From contig CABFPE010000905.1 in assembly GCA_900660155.1 (NCBI GenBank), positions 118,379 to 182,378 of the forward strand: a stretch of DNA of 64,000 bases, written 5' to 3'. Every line of letters starts with the position of its first letter. The stretch's first letter is position 1. The notes below the pieces were generated by a model. That model ran no database searches. It had not been told where the DNA came from and saw nothing but the letters and a program-made list of their open reading frames with translations. This DNA comes from Hofstenia miamia. Its lineage: Eukaryota; Xenacoelomorpha; Acoela; Hofsteniidae. Shown here piece by piece: positions 38,863 through 51,459 of the stretch. Position numbers and translations under genes: made by a program.

Positions 38863-39934
38863 TCACCAAATGATTTTGGGATATCGACTTCTTTTATATG
38901 TTAATGAATTTTTTTCTGCTATTGAAGTTTGAAAAATCCACTATGGATGAACAAAGGAATCATGTAAAAATAGATCAACTCTTGTGTAAACCTATTAAAA
39001 TATTTGAAGTAGTTGATTATAATTTTGATTACATGCAGATGTGATTTTTGCCAAAAGCAATATTTATACAAATTGGAAATATTCATTAAAAATCCGATAC
39101 ACCCACTATTTTGCATTTAAAATTACTAGGTCTATCTCAAGGTCAATTTATTTATACATTTGTACGAACTATTTTTAAATTGCATTTTACAATAATATAG
39201 ACTAAGTTGACCATTCTTGTAAAAAGCTGCTCAACCTACAAGGTGTTCCAAGATTTACAGAAAAATTTAGAAATTGCTACAATTTGAAATATTATACATC
39301 AAGGTTAAGTATCAGATAATGATTTTTAAATCATTTTGTAGTTCTTCTGAAAAATTTTCTTGAATGGATTTGGCAAAAGGGGTGTCTAATTTTTGTACCC
39401 ATTTCACTAGAAATAGTTCTACATATATTCTTGCAGAGTATTATCCAGGTTTTAACACAGATTTTTGAATACGTGATGACTCGAGCACTGAAAAATTCTT
39501 GAACTACCAGTGAATAAATTTCCCACTGTTCTTATTTTCCTATATAGTTAGAAACCTTAATAAATTTTGAAATTTTGAAAATTACATAACATCTAGTTCA
39601 TTAGCTAACTGTTAGGAAGTATCATGCCATTTCAAAATGTAACCAATTTTTGGGTATGTATGCTAACAAATAAATTAATGGACTGCTAACATCTACTTTC
39701 CTAAAGCAACTGAGACTACTTTCACTGACATGCAAATAGTTAGAAGATCATCTATGATTGATAAAAAGTTATTTCTGAAATGAGGAATTAGTGAGGAATC
39801 CCTTTTTAATTTTTAAGCTACTTTATTTATTGGTGATGAATAAATCATTTGAAACAATAACTGCTTCAGCTGTGTTAAATAAATAACTAATCATATTTAA
39901 TAAACAAAAAATTACTTAAAATTTCTAAGAATAG
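35979..39934. other. AT-rich non-coding stretch
   Basis: No gene is supported. It has an (AT)n tract at 38828-38860. A plus-strand reading near 36067-36120 (PIDKGGRVASASYTYYL) looks weakly protein-like but is isolated. Confidence 0.55.
38828..38860. repeat. (AT)n microsatellite
   Basis: Pure AT run. Confidence 0.95.
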
Positions 39935-39942
39935 GTTATGAG

Positions 39943-39985
39943 CCGCCGAAATCCGCCGATTTAAGTGGATGTGGCGCCGAAAATG
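39943..39985 (+). promoter_or_regulatory. Left-end GCCGAAA/CCGCCG motif cluster of the hAT element
   Basis: Within 43 bp occur CCGCCGAAA, CCGCCGATT and GCGCCGAAAA, all in the same orientation. As subterminal repeats they are probable transposase binding sites and may overlap the promoter. Binding is inferred, not shown. Confidence 0.55.
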
Positions 39986-40158
39986 CCTGTCAATCAAAAT
40001 GTGTGCAAACAAATAATTGGGACTCTGTTTGAGTTTGGTTTTACACGTATTGCACGGTATTGTTTGCTCAATTTTACTATTCGTTTACTATTCTGACTCT
40101 GTTTTCAGAATTTATTGTGCGAGGGGAAATCAAGAATCCTGATTCAATAAGAATAACT

Positions 40159-41619
40159 ATGGCTACTAAAAGCTCTTCTATGGTGAGTTTAAAAAGAAAA
40201 GTACGCGAGCATGGATTTTTGGAAATTCTGAATTCGCACGAGGCGAAAATAAGGGTGATTTGCCAGAAGTGTTCGAAATCGTTTATCTGCTCCAAGAGCA
40301 ATCACATTACCGACCACATTTCTGGGGCTAACCACATTAAGGCTGTAAACTTAAAAAAGGGGAATCAATCGACTCTGTTTATGTCTACTTCAAGAGATCG
40401 ATATGTAGACTCTTTTAACTACAACTTTACTGACGCTTGGGTTGGTGCAGGATTGCCCCTTGGGGCACTCAGAAACACAAAGTTGAAAACATTTTTGGAG
40501 CAAGGCTTTAAAAGACCGTTACCATCTGACGTTACTCTTGGAAATACTTACGCCACGGAAGCTTTCGAAATGAAGATGGCAAAATTAAGAGAAATTGCTG
40601 GTGAGTTTCCGCATTTTTATATCGTATTCGATGAATGTGACCATGGGGGCAAAAAGTATTATGCCGTTTTAATTGGGAAACTCGACAGTGAAAAACCCCA
40701 TTCCCCGTTTTTGATTGAACTCAGCAGGGAGCTAGTTCCCCCTAATGGTACATTTGTTCAACAAAAGATTATGAAGGCTCTTTCCGTTCTTAATCTTGCT
40801 GCTGATTTCGAAAAATTTCGACTTTTTATCACCGATGGGGCCGCATACAACGGGGTAGCCGCCCGGGGGTTGCAAGCATTGTTCCCTGATATGGTGCATG
40901 TCACGTGCTGGTCTCACATGCTGGCGAGGGTTTGCAGTGCAATTGTGGACAAAAATGACGACGTAAATAAATTGGTGAAAAATGTCAAAAAAGTGTTCGA
41001 AAAGTGCCCTTCCCGTGTGGAAAAATGGAAAACCTTCAACGGCAACCGTGAAAAATTTCCAATTCCCGTTTTGACCCGATGGGGTACCTGGTTAAATGCA
41101 GTGGTCTATATTGTCAGCAATTGGGTACCACTCAAAGAATTTCTGAAAACTATCCCTGAAAAAGAGTCATCAGCGGCAAAGAAAGCCGTCGATTTGACGG
41201 ATGGGGCGCCGTTCTTAACAAAAGTTGGGCATGTCGCAGCCCTTGGTTTTATTACCACCCTCATATCAGCAAGCCAGTCAAGTGATTTTACCGTTATAAA
41301 GGCATATAAACAACTATCAGATCTGTGGGAGAAGCTCATCGACTTAAAAGAAACCGGAAATTCGATAGCTGAAATTGCGATGAAAAAGCTTGAGTTTCTT
41401 TCTGAAAAAAATAATGGACTTAAGGCGGCATATGCCAAATCCCAGGGCAATTCCATTCAAAATCCGGTGGATATTCACGTGTTTTCATTTGCACCATGCA
41501 CTTCAGTATGTGTTGAACGATTCTTCTCTATTCTAAACTCTTTCCTCGAAGATAGAAACAACATGACGGAAGAAACCCTTAGCAAGCTACTTTTTATTAA
41601 ATACAATGCCGATTTGTAA
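40159..41619 (+). CDS. hAT-family transposase with CGGBP1-like BED finger, apparently intact
   Basis: Cut-and-paste transposase of the enclosing element. The frame opens at 40060 (519 aa); I prefer the ATG at 40159 (486 aa) because the sequence before MATKSS is hydrophobic and unlike the family. In 519-aa numbering, a BED-type finger uses C68, C71, H86 and H92 (CxxC ... DHISGANH, H-x5-H). AGLPLGALRNTKLKTFL follows at 129-145. BED finger plus this block is the layout of vertebrate CGGBP1, which is known to derive from hAT transposases. Probable catalytic Asp191 (IVFDE) and Asp259 (FITDG), a CWSH motif (283-286), LTRWGTWL (338-345) and Glu486 in VCVERFFS are present. The hAT dimerisation tail (EETLSKLLFIKYN) ends the protein. 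No stop or frameshift is visible. The protein is shorter than many hAT transposases (600+ aa). Confidence 0.93.
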   Translation: MATKSSSMVSLKRKVREHGFLEILNSHEAKIRVICQKCSKSFICSKSNHITDHISGANHIKAVNLKKGNQSTLFMSTSRDRYVDSFNYNFTDAWVGAGLPLGALRNTKLKTFLEQGFKRPLPSDVTLGNTYATEAFEMKMAKLREIAGEFPHFYIVFDECDHGGKKYYAVLIGKLDSEKPHSPFLIELSRELVPPNGTFVQQKIMKALSVLNLAADFEKFRLFITDGAAYNGVAARGLQALFPDMVHVTCWSHMLARVCSAIVDKNDDVNKLVKNVKKVFEKCPSRVEKWKTFNGNREKFPIPVLTRWGTWLNAVVYIVSNWVPLKEFLKTIPEKESSAAKKAVDLTDGAPFLTKVGHVAALGFITTLISASQSSDFTVIKAYKQLSDLWEKLIDLKETGNSIAEIAMKKLEFLSEKNNGLKAAYAKSQGNSIQNPVDIHVFSFAPCTSVCVERFFSILNSFLEDRNNMTEETLSKLLFIKYNADL

Positions 41620-41647
41620 ACTAACTGTGATATTGAACTGTAATTCA

Positions 41648-41729
41648 TTTCCGCCGAAAATTAACTTTTTCGTGCCGAAAACATGTTTTTTTCCGCCGCC
41701 GAAAAAGAAAAAATTCCGCCGAAAATTTG
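41648..41729 (+). promoter_or_regulatory. Right-end GCCGAAA motif cluster of the hAT element
   Basis: Four GCCGAAA units (in CCGCCGAAAATTAAC, GTGCCGAAAACATG, CCGCCGCCGAAAAAG and TTCCGCCGAAAATTTG) occur in direct, not inverted, orientation relative to the left-end cluster. Likely transposase recognition sites; inferred. Confidence 0.55.
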
Positions 41730-41745
41730 TAATCCTGGTTATGAG

Positions 41746-43988
41746 GATAAACATTGTAAGTGTTCACGGTAAATCATACTTCTGAAATACTTTAAGGTTA
41801 ATGCATGGATGCACGTATGGCACAGTTTACCATAATTATTTTCACAATTCACAGCAGTTAGTGATAAATTTATAGGTAACACCCCTTCTTACGTCACCCA
41901 TCGATTTTCCATCAAGCGCTTTATTATTGACAAGATATTCAATTCCTCTGAATATATTATCGAATAAAAAATTAATATCTAAATTGAAAAGCATTTTATT
42001 ATGCTGTCTTTTATTCAAAGAATTTTTGCTGGAATGATCGAAAACGAACATTATCTCATAATGCGAAGCCGATTTAATACTGAATTAATCGATAATCGCA
42101 CATTGAATTTACACCTTCCATTGTTTGGAATGTATGAACAAGAATCAGAACACGACTCTATTGTAAATAATAGCTACTGATGTCCGTCCTATTTTTCATT
42201 GTCTTTTCAACCTAAAGTACATACATCCAATGATCCTTTTCTCCATTCTAACCTAATAAAGAGTGTCTGAAGTTAAGAGTATATTGACTGCATAATATGC
42301 CTTGCATATTTCATTAATATGACGTAAAAATTTGTGATCTCATGAACTTGCTAAAATGCGATCGAAATGATTAATCATTAAATTTTTTAAAAACCTGTCG
42401 ATGACTATCTTAATAAATCAGTGTTAATATTTTATTACAAATTATAGTAATATTAATTATTGAGAAAAACTCAACGCTTTTTTTCATATTTTCTCCTCAC
42501 CAGCAAATTGTGAACAAAGTCTTTTAAAAACTGCAATTTTAAAAGAGAGGGAAAGGTATCGGTTTTCCATAAAAAGTATTTTAAGAATATATGTATACAA
42601 TTATAGCTAATATATTTGAAATTGATTAAAATGATGAAGTTAATGTGTGTATATCTATATATATATTTATATATAATATATATATATAATATATATATTT
42701 TTCTTGTATCCAGTGCTCTTCCACCAAATTTGTATTTATCACCCTTTAATCTCGATAAGTCAACTAATTGATTGTCTTCCGAAATATATATTTATGCGCT
42801 ATATTAATAAGTGTTATATTTATCAGTTTCAAGTTTAACCTGCATTTATTTGCATTCATTCTTTGTATTTAGCATTTTCATCTCTGTGAATATACAGTAC
42901 AGATTTCCTTGTGATTTTTGTTAACACATTTGGATTTCTGCGAGTTTTTCTAGATAATCTTTCAAAAACGCCAGATCGAATTTCTTGCAATTCTGTGAAT
43001 ATTGTTAAAAATATAATTTAATCATTTCTAAACTAGGAGATTAGATTAATCATTAATTAAAAAATACGCATGGAATCTGAATTGAAATATAAAATTTTAC
43101 ACTTCTACGAAATATTAAACTGTTACTGACGAAATATATTTTAAATTGGTTTTCAAAGTACTTATGGTAATGATTATTTATATAAAGGCATCAATGAAAA
43201 CGTTTGTTATATATTATCAAAATGAGTACTTTTTTGCTACTAGTATGTATACATTTTGAGGAGCAAATGCCTTTATAGATATATATTCATTTAAATTAGC
43301 TGTTTCAAATGTTAAACAATGTGCTATTTTTAATTTAATAGCAGCGTTTATTGAAAATTGTAGCTCTCATTTTCCTGCTATTTCCACCTGGGAAATCATT
43401 TCCAAAAGAATTGCTTCGAATTGATCAATAGTCATAAATGATTAAGGGAGTTTTGAAAGGTACAGAAAGCACTGTCACCTAATTACTAATAAAAGATTTT
43501 AAACGAGAAATTTATTATTCGACCTTCAATAATGGGTAGTTTTCTTAAAAAGCTTTTAATGACTACTGACAATAACAATATTGCCTATAATGTCCTCAAC
43601 ACATGTTGAAAGCAATTATATTTTCTCAAGTCTCCGAGATGCAGTTGGCGCCAAATAGAAATATGTCAACACCATGAAAAAAAATGCATTTCGATTGAAT
43701 GCTTTAATTGTATTTGAACATTTCCAAAAAACACGTTTTGCCAAGAACGGTGTGTTTGTATGCTGTTTTTCATTGTCGAACCTTAGTTTGTATGATAATA
43801 GGTTTGTCTACGTGAATTCAAGCTCTTAATGTAGTATCAAGTGAGATTAGCAGGGATTTGAAGAAAATCTCAAGAAAGCTTTTGGAGAGTATATTGTTGA
43901 AGAGCTAAGATATTAAAATGTGACTGAATGACTATTAGAATTTTGAACTGAACTGAATTATATGTATAATAGTATTTAATAAAAGGCA
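41746..43988. other. AT-rich non-coding stretch
   Basis: No gene is supported. An imperfect (TA)n tract lies at 42652-42698. Confidence 0.6.
42652..42698. repeat. Imperfect (TA)n microsatellite
   Basis: TA runs interrupted by TTTATATATAATA units. Confidence 0.9.
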
Positions 43989-45531
43989 CAGTTGGAATTA
44001 GGCCTAAAGTTGGGTCGGACTGGGCATGACTTGAGCTGGGCTTGGGACGGATTTTCCACGTAGCAAATTGGGCTAGGCCGGTCTTGGGCCTAATGTTTTA
44101 ATTGGTATTTGAAATACAAGACAAAAATTCACTTGAAAACGTTAACTTTGGTGGCTGGTGCAATACTTCTAACATTTAAATGTTGTCTGCTACAAGCGAA
44201 GAGCTATTATGAAAATTCCATTTGCTTTGTGCTCATGTAAGTTGATGTAAGTTGGTAGAGAATTTTAGTAATTGAATATATCAGAAGTGATATGTTCTCT
44301 AAACGATTTGTTGTGGCAATACTTATAAATAATATAATAAATATAATAATATAATAAATTACCGGTGGTGGAAGGAAGAACTTATGAATTGTGGCGTAAT
44401 GGTACCTTGGCGGTAGGGCATAGTACTCAGCAGGGCATTGGAATATTTTAAGAGGGGTTTGCTTCGAAGAATAGTACTAGTATTAAGGTCACTAAATAAT
44501 AACAATTTTTTCCTTAAAAATTACAAAAATTATTGTAGTAAAAGAAATTAACAACATTTTAAATGAAATTCGTAGAAAAACTTGTCAAAATTTTTTAATG
44601 GAACTCCAGTAGTTTTGTATGAGGTGTAAAAATGCATATATAAATTAAATCACCAATTAGTTTTTATAAAATGTTTGGATAAAGAGTAGCAAAATATAAA
44701 TGCTCTTGTTGTGGTTGCCTTTTCTTAAGTCTTGTTTAGTTGCAAATGACTAATTGCAATAATCGATTTCAGTGCATAATTGGCAGTTAAGTCTTACCAT
44801 GCCCAGTTAATAATAAAATATCTGGAGATTAAGCATGTTTATAAATCGTTGTCAGTTATGCCAACAATCGCCATTATCTCATTTAATATTACAATATTAT
44901 CAATGGTAACATTTTTATATGTTTTCAATAAATATCTAAGCAAATGATTAAAATGTAAGCAGTTTCATTGTACATTGTGCACTCTGATTTTTGAGATTTT
45001 ATTAATTTGTGAGATAAAAGCGTTTAACAATTTTAAGAAGAAGCCTCAAAAAGTTTTAAAATATCCTTGAGCAATACTTGTTTAATCTATGCACAAATTT
45101 AAAACAACTTAAAAATTTTTTGTCTTCACTGGTAACATTGGTGAAAATTCACATTCAATGGTATTTTGTAATCAAATGCAATCATTTACAGGAGGGGCCC
45201 TGTATGACACGTTTATTGTATTAAAGTTTATAATGAAATTTGAATTGGAATAGAATTGAATTAGCATTGTTGACGGGCTAAAGCGGATATGCAACTATAG
45301 ACATATTGATCAATACATTATAAAAATCTCCTAATCAAATTCATAGTGTATTGCTTATGGGCCTCTATGATGCAAAGGACACTATCTGTGGAGTAAAAGA
45401 AAAATTATTTGGGTCGGGAGGGACTTGTGCCGAATAATTGGTGTATTGAAGTGGGCTGGCTAGGCTTGGGCCTAAGCTGCATTGGGCCGGGCCGGACTTG
45501 GGTGCAAAAAATCGATCAAATTCCAATTCTG
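43989..45531. mobile_element. Possible non-autonomous hAT with GGGCTTGGGCC subterminal repeats
   Basis: The left end, CAGTTGGAATTAGGCC, and the inverted right end, CAGAATTGGAATTTGATC, share CAG and TTGGAATT. GC-rich motif clusters sit just inside both ends (GAGCTGGGCTTGGG and GGCCGGTCTTGGGCC at 44030-44092; GGCTTGGGCC and GGGCCGGGCCGG at 45460-45500). This is the usual look of hAT subterminal repeats. The flanks do not give a clean 8-bp duplication. The interior shows no transposase. Confidence 0.45.
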
Positions 45532-45707
45532 ATTGACGGTGTGCAGCCTTGAGCTAGGGGCCGACTGGATATTCAGCTTCGATTTTGCTTTATATTTTAC
45601 AATTTTGGCATCGGCTTCTGTCACAAATCTTATAACTTACCCGAAATCGAATACTGTGCAAAGTGGAAAAAGATTTGTTGTTGGAAGTAAAGAAATTCAA
45701 CCATTAC

Positions 45708-45709
<2 letters not shown>

Positions 45710-45740
<31 letters not shown>

Positions 45741-45741
45741 C
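45710..45741. repeat. (TA)n microsatellite
   Basis: TA run with one AATATA interruption. Confidence 0.9.
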
Positions 45742-48149
45742 AATAAATGATTTCTCTGTATACAACGCAAAACTAGTCCTTTGGCATAATCAAGGTCCTT
45801 TATATTTGTTTGAGTGAAAGAACACCAATAATGTAGGAATTCAAGCAATTGAATCTGTGAAATTCTTAAAAATTTTAAATATTTTTGTATTTTGCTATTG
45901 TAATAGTATTAAGGACTTTACTTGCATAATACAAATGGTAATAACATAATGACACTATTTACAAAAATAAAATGGTGGTATGTTTTATTGCATATTTGCT
46001 TCTCTAGGTATATCTTCAAACCCTTCTTCTTTTTAATTCAGCTATCTTTCTTAATAAAGTTTATCTTTGTATTTTTCTGAATGTTTTTGGCCATTTTGCA
46101 AAAAAATTTCTATACGACCGGGAGCGTAAGTTCTTAACATTAAACAAGACTTTAACGATGTGCAAGTAGAGTTTTTTTAATGCCGCACTGCTCGACCAAT
46201 AATAGTTTCTTACCTCCACACACCCCTATCCGAATGGTTTCATCAGTACCCGAAGTTGACATTTTCTTTCTGCTACTAACTAAATTGAAAATTTCCAATA
46301 ACATTTCGAACACAAATCATATTCATTATATGTTAATATTTTCAACATTTTAATAATAATTTATGCCTTGAAGATATATCTTATTTAAGATACACAGCGT
46401 GTGGAATGAAAAGGCGCACCCATACCATCCGTGCTCTACCCGCAACTGCGGGTATGGGCGGTTGAATTCGAATATCCGCGGGTAGTAGCGCACCTGCAAA
46501 TCACTATCCGCTATACACATATAATTGTTTATTATTACTAATGCATACAAGATTATCCAAATTATTTGTGCTGTGTGATTTCTTAAATGTTGTGTTCTGG
46601 GATAATTTTGAAATATAATGTGTAAGCAACGATTCTTTTTATCATATACAATATCTTCTGGTCATTTGAAAGTTTAAACCAAAAAATATCTTCAGCCAAC
46701 CTTGTGTAGAGAAGTTGGCGATTTGAGAATGAAATGCTTTAGGTTAAAATATTTTGTGAGTCTTCTACTAGCCATCTTTCCTTGATCGAGTAGGGTCGCG
46801 GGTCAGAAGGGATGGATAGGGTTACGGGTCAAAAAAAGTGACCAGTTTTTCACCATGGGCCTAATTTCTAGGATTACATTTGAGTAATTGAATATGCTTG
46901 TTTTCTACTTAAAATCTTGATTTGTACTGATTTTAATAGTTTGAAATATTTTAAAGATGTGTAGCTGCAGTAAACGTTGTTTTGAGAACATTTGGATAGA
47001 AAATTCAATGTTATGCCTTTTAAAATACAAAAGGTTTATGTCATAGGTTTGTGGTTAATGAAATTTTTTCCGTCAAATCAATTCAGTGCCGCTACTTTGT
47101 TTTTTCGCTTACCATATTCGAGTTGCAACAGGGTCACCAGGTAGCGAAGTCGGCAGCTCACCAGTTCTGTCGCATTTAATTAATAACAAGAAGCGCTTGT
47201 TAATAAATGAGGGAAGGGAATAAAAGTACGCAAAAGAACTTATCCCTTAATAAAATCAAGCTTATTATTTAAACATTTAATGCCTTAAATAGTTTTAATG
47301 GCTTCAAAACCTTTTTATATTAATTTTCGTAATATGGTTCTGTGAATTTGAAAGGGGATTCTCATTTGATGTAGTGGTTTGTTTGACAAGCTTTTATATG
47401 TTTGGAAGTGGTTTTCTCCAAAATTAATTGTATTTCGGATAATACTTTATATGTTGTCGCGTGATCATGAAGTTAGATGATTTCCAACTAGACTGAAGAT
47501 ACGATTCAAAGCATTCAGGCATAGCTGGATATTTCATTCAATCTATTAATTGTTTTACTATCGGTTTCTTAATATTGTAGTCATTTGTTTATCACTTATA
47601 TTGGTCTACTGCAAATCGCATGTTAATGCCAACCAATCAATCCCAAAGTTTTTAAAGCAGATCCTCATACAAAAGAATTTTGAGATGAAAATAAATTTCT
47701 TGAATTTTTAATCACCCACTTCCGTCAAACTCAAAGTGTCCAAATTATTTGCAGATGGAGCTTTCATTGCATTTCTAATTTGTTTTTCGGCAAGCTTATT
47801 TCAATTGCCAGTGATCTTGAGAACTTCGGAGGCAACTAGTCTGCTCATAATCTTATATTTGTAAATTTTGCATATTTAATATAGTATATGAGGTATAACC
47901 AAACATCATTCTCGCTTTCTGTCAGTAATGTTTGTCTATAAATGTGTCAAAAATCCTATATTTACATTTCATTTATTTTGCAGTACGCTACCTCGCAACA
48001 AGTTACTCGCAAAAGAATGTAAATTCTTAATTTCACATCGCCTACTTATTAACTTAATATATTTTATTCTTTCTAAATAAGATCATAATTTATGCAAATT
48101 TCTCATAACCTTAATCTTAATTCAGGAAATTCTGATCAATAATATTAAT

Positions 48150-48207
<58 letters not shown>
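48150..48207. repeat. (TAA)n microsatellite
   Basis: Tandem TAA/ATA units, the only long trinucleotide tract in the window. Confidence 0.95.
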
Positions 48208-48599
48208 TTAATAATTGACATATCACAAACAACTTGTTTTAGTCAAGCTTATATTAATAATGAACCTACTTACAAATAAAATGACACAATAAAATATCAA
48301 TAAACAACAAACAACAGTATGGTACCATGTTTCCACATTGAGAACAACTAATTAGTATGACATTCCCACTTTAAGGATTAATTGAGAGCAACAATCTTTC
48401 TAAGAAAGATCGATTGTACTAAGTTAATATATCGGTGATCATGATTGTGCCAGGAGTAAACAGAACAGACCATTCACCACTATTCATGCCTTCCTTTATT
48501 TAAGACATGTCTATTGCCAATGGTTTCTCCAATAGAGATGGTTTTCATTGTAAAGAACTCACCAGTGACTGACTATCGATGAAGACTCTAATATTTGTA

Positions 48600-51459
48600 T
48601 CAACATCCAAATATTTTCTTTAATAAAATCGTGTATAAAACAGTTATTATCGATTGCATCAATACATTGCATAGTCTCTGCCGCCAAAACACTCTTAGCG
48701 ACCTATCGAAGTTTATGAGAGCTCCATGCAATAACATTGTGTCCCCAAAAAATAACATAACCACATGAAGAGGGCAAACTAAGTGAAGCATCAGCATGTT
48801 TCTTAAGATTGGGGATTGTTTTTGACATTTTGTTGTAATTAAATTCGGAATTATATTTCTGAACGCGAACATATCTAATTAATTTATTAAGCTGCTGAAC
48901 ATCATTTTACTCAATTTTGTCTACAAATGATGACAGTTGAATAACTCTATGCGAAATACCGGGACAAGAAAAACTTGAAAGCCGCTGTAACTTACCCAAT
49001 AAGTGACCTAAATTGATTTGGAACGGGACTTAATTCAACAGGTAGTGTTGATACGTCCATTTTTTCTAATTTACCTGCGAAACTTTCCTGGGCAATTCAT
49101 AGCCCAAATTTATTTTACGTATTTGAGATCCTAAAAATTTTGTCCAGTTTTCATTTATTTCAACCATTTTTCCTACTGTGAGCTGCGACTTAATTCCCTT
49201 AATTATTTTGGACTTTCACAAGGAATCAGGTCAATTAAAAATGTTCATTAAAAATAGACGTGGCATTAACTACTGCATTTACCCGATCGTTCAGAGAAGA
49301 AAATACCTGTCGAACCCTTTCATACAAGTGTGAAGCGTCAGTGAGACCATATACACCCACAAGTAATCTCCGAATCAAATTATCAGAACAGTTAGCTTCT
49401 TTGGGTAATTTAATAAACAATTACCTTGGAATTTGCTTTCCCTGTAAAAAAGTAGACTGCATATCTATGACAACTATGTCCTATTGTTCAAAACTAGCCA
49501 TTGAAAGAACTACTTTATGAATAAATCTTGCAGCTGTTGGGGAATATGACATTGGAGAATCCGAATCCTGGAACCAGTCTGGCCGTAGGGATCTTCACAC
49601 CTTTCACGTCTTTATAAGAAGTAACCCATCGTGTTGACATTATATTATTTACCTGCACTGTATTCCTGTCGACTATCTCTTACACATCATTTGTTGACCA
49701 ATTTTTCAACTCATCCTGTTTTGTCATATGAAATTCATCTTTATTGCTGTTAGTACATTTTGAGAATGTAATGTATTCATCGATACCATAACATTTTGTT
49801 GGTCTTCTCTGTCTCTGTGGATAACGCAAAATACAAACATCTCCTTGATTTTCAATGTTCTTATTTTCTTCGTCCAAATGAGCGTTCTCCATATCTAAAT
49901 CAGAATCACTTTCCTGCAAAACATGACTACTTAAATCATTGAGAGAATTTTCATGTATTACATGATTATTATTTTCATCAGTAACACTTTTAGTTATTTC
50001 CTCCGTCATAATTGGCACCCAGTCCTTCGAGGTATTCCTATGACATCGTATATATCGAGAACCATGTTTAAATAAATATTTTACTCATTCATTGCCAATT
50101 ACAACAGTGGGTCCTCTCCAAACTTTGTTATCAATTGAAAGATACAGAACTTTGAACTTGGTAGGAATTCCCTGGATGAATTATCAGCCTTTTCTACAAA
50201 AAGTTTGCCTCAACTTTTCAAAGCAGTCTGCCGCAAAAAATTCGTTTCTAACTTTTTGTAGGAGTGAAATATGCTCAGCTACAACTTTACTTATGCTAAA
50301 TGATTCAAGAGCTGCAAGCACTTCCGTTAAAAATCCAGGCATTTTAGGATTTCTTCCAAATACTATTTGGTATGGAGAGTAACCACTTTGATTAGGCAAA
50401 GCAATTCTTGGCAAATCCCGCTAATTTAAGGACTGCTAAATGGTGCAGTAGTCTCATCCAGAGCAACCCATATAAGGATTTCTTTCAAAACACCATTGTG
50501 GCTTTTAATCAGACCATTGCTGTAAGGAACATAAGGGGTAGAACTCCTATGTTCAGAGCAAATATTTTCGCAGATATCTGTGAATGAATCACTCAAAAAT
50601 TCTCTACCATTACCACGATAACTTTATTGCACGTACCAAATCTGGTAACCCACTCAATTAAATAAGCGTTCTGAACACAATTTGATGTTTTATCTTTAAG
50701 TTGAACACAAACAATAAATCTCGAGAGAATAGATCTATGATATGCAATACCAGCAATTATTGAGATTAGATGAATTTATTGGGAGCTGTAATAAAGAATA
50801 AATCCATTGCTACAGTATCATTAAATTCACTAGAATTAGGCAAACTGACAACTGGGCTTATCAAATCTAGGTCTCGTGCATTGACAGGTTCGGCATGACT
50901 TACTCACTTTATGTACTTCATCTTGATCAAACCCGACAACAGTAGTTTTTAAAAACTAACAAAATTCTTGAGGAGTAGGGATGACCAAGTTGACCATGAA
51001 CCTTAATAATATCTTTATTTTTAAGTTCATTGCTAATTAAAATGGAATGTACATTTATAAATTGCTTACCTTTATTTAAACTCGCAATATCCCATATTTT
51101 CAATAAATAATAATTTGAGTAAACTAGGGGCTATTTGGAACTCTCAATAATTATTTCGTCATTTGTAATATAGATGATTTCGGAAACACCAATTAAAGTG
51201 CAGTAATTATTGAACCATAGCTCACAACAAACTCTTCATTCGTTAATTTTTCATTTATCAGATAATTTGCATATGCCGAATACGCAAAATAGGTGTTAGA
51301 AATTGAGTCATCATTTTCAACTTCATTTGATACTTTAGTGTGGTAAACATTTTCTCTTTTATGTGGACACTCATTCGCCCAATGCATGATGGAATTACAT
51401 ATAGCACATGATTTTGATGGACTTGGTCTAGAATCAGAACGTTTGATGAAGCGTAACAT
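48600..51459 (-). mobile_element. Broken Ty1/copia-type LTR retrotransposon remnant (internal region)
   Basis: Minus-strand parts occur in the order gag zinc knuckle (CX2CX4HX4C, near 51400), integrase C-terminal region (QSGYSPYQIVFGRNP near 50370, then a WRGPTVVIG block near 50130), a linker with RYPQRQRRP (near 49810), a reverse-transcriptase block with VYGLTDAS (near 49350) and a weak RNase H-side segment to 48600. Integrase before RT is the Ty1/copia order. Clear LTRs were not identified. The remnant is heavily broken (many breaks, well over five) and old. At its upstream side it meets a short AT tract and a Penelope-like fragment. Fossil. Confidence 0.75.

Larger units (their letters stand above)
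39935..41745 (+). mobile_element. Autonomous hAT transposon including its 8-bp target duplication
   Basis: GTTATGAG at 39935-39942 is repeated exactly at 41738-41745, defining a 1795-bp element at 39943-41737. It contains one long intronless transposase frame. The right end reads CAGGATTACAAATTTTCGGC on the minus strand, beginning CAG as many hAT ends do. The left end begins CCGCCGAAATCCGCCG and is not an obvious inverse of the right end, which is unusual. An exact duplication plus an unbroken frame points to recent insertion. The element is more GC-rich than its surroundings. Confidence 0.92.
45532..48599. other. AT-rich stretch with microsatellites and GCGGGT-rich patches
   Basis: A (TA)n tract lies at 45710-45741 and a (TAA)n tract at 48150-48207. 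GC-rich patches at 46420-46490 (CCCGCAACTGCGGGTATGGG, CCGCGGGTAG) and 46795-46835 (GGGTCGCGGGTC, GGGTTACGGGTC) resemble hAT subterminal repeats, but termini could not be set. No gene is supported. Confidence 0.45.

Noticed and set aside
40077-41456. Minus-strand frames inside the hAT transposase (40077-40301, 40732-40917, 41106-41456)
   Set aside because: Shadows of the plus-strand transposase, with no family features.
47100-47220. Exon-like GC-richer patch (GTCACCAGGTAGCG)
   Set aside because: No consistent frame with splice sites; could be a decayed repeat.
48150-48207. CRISPR-like or satellite array
   Set aside because: It is a simple TAA microsatellite without spacers.
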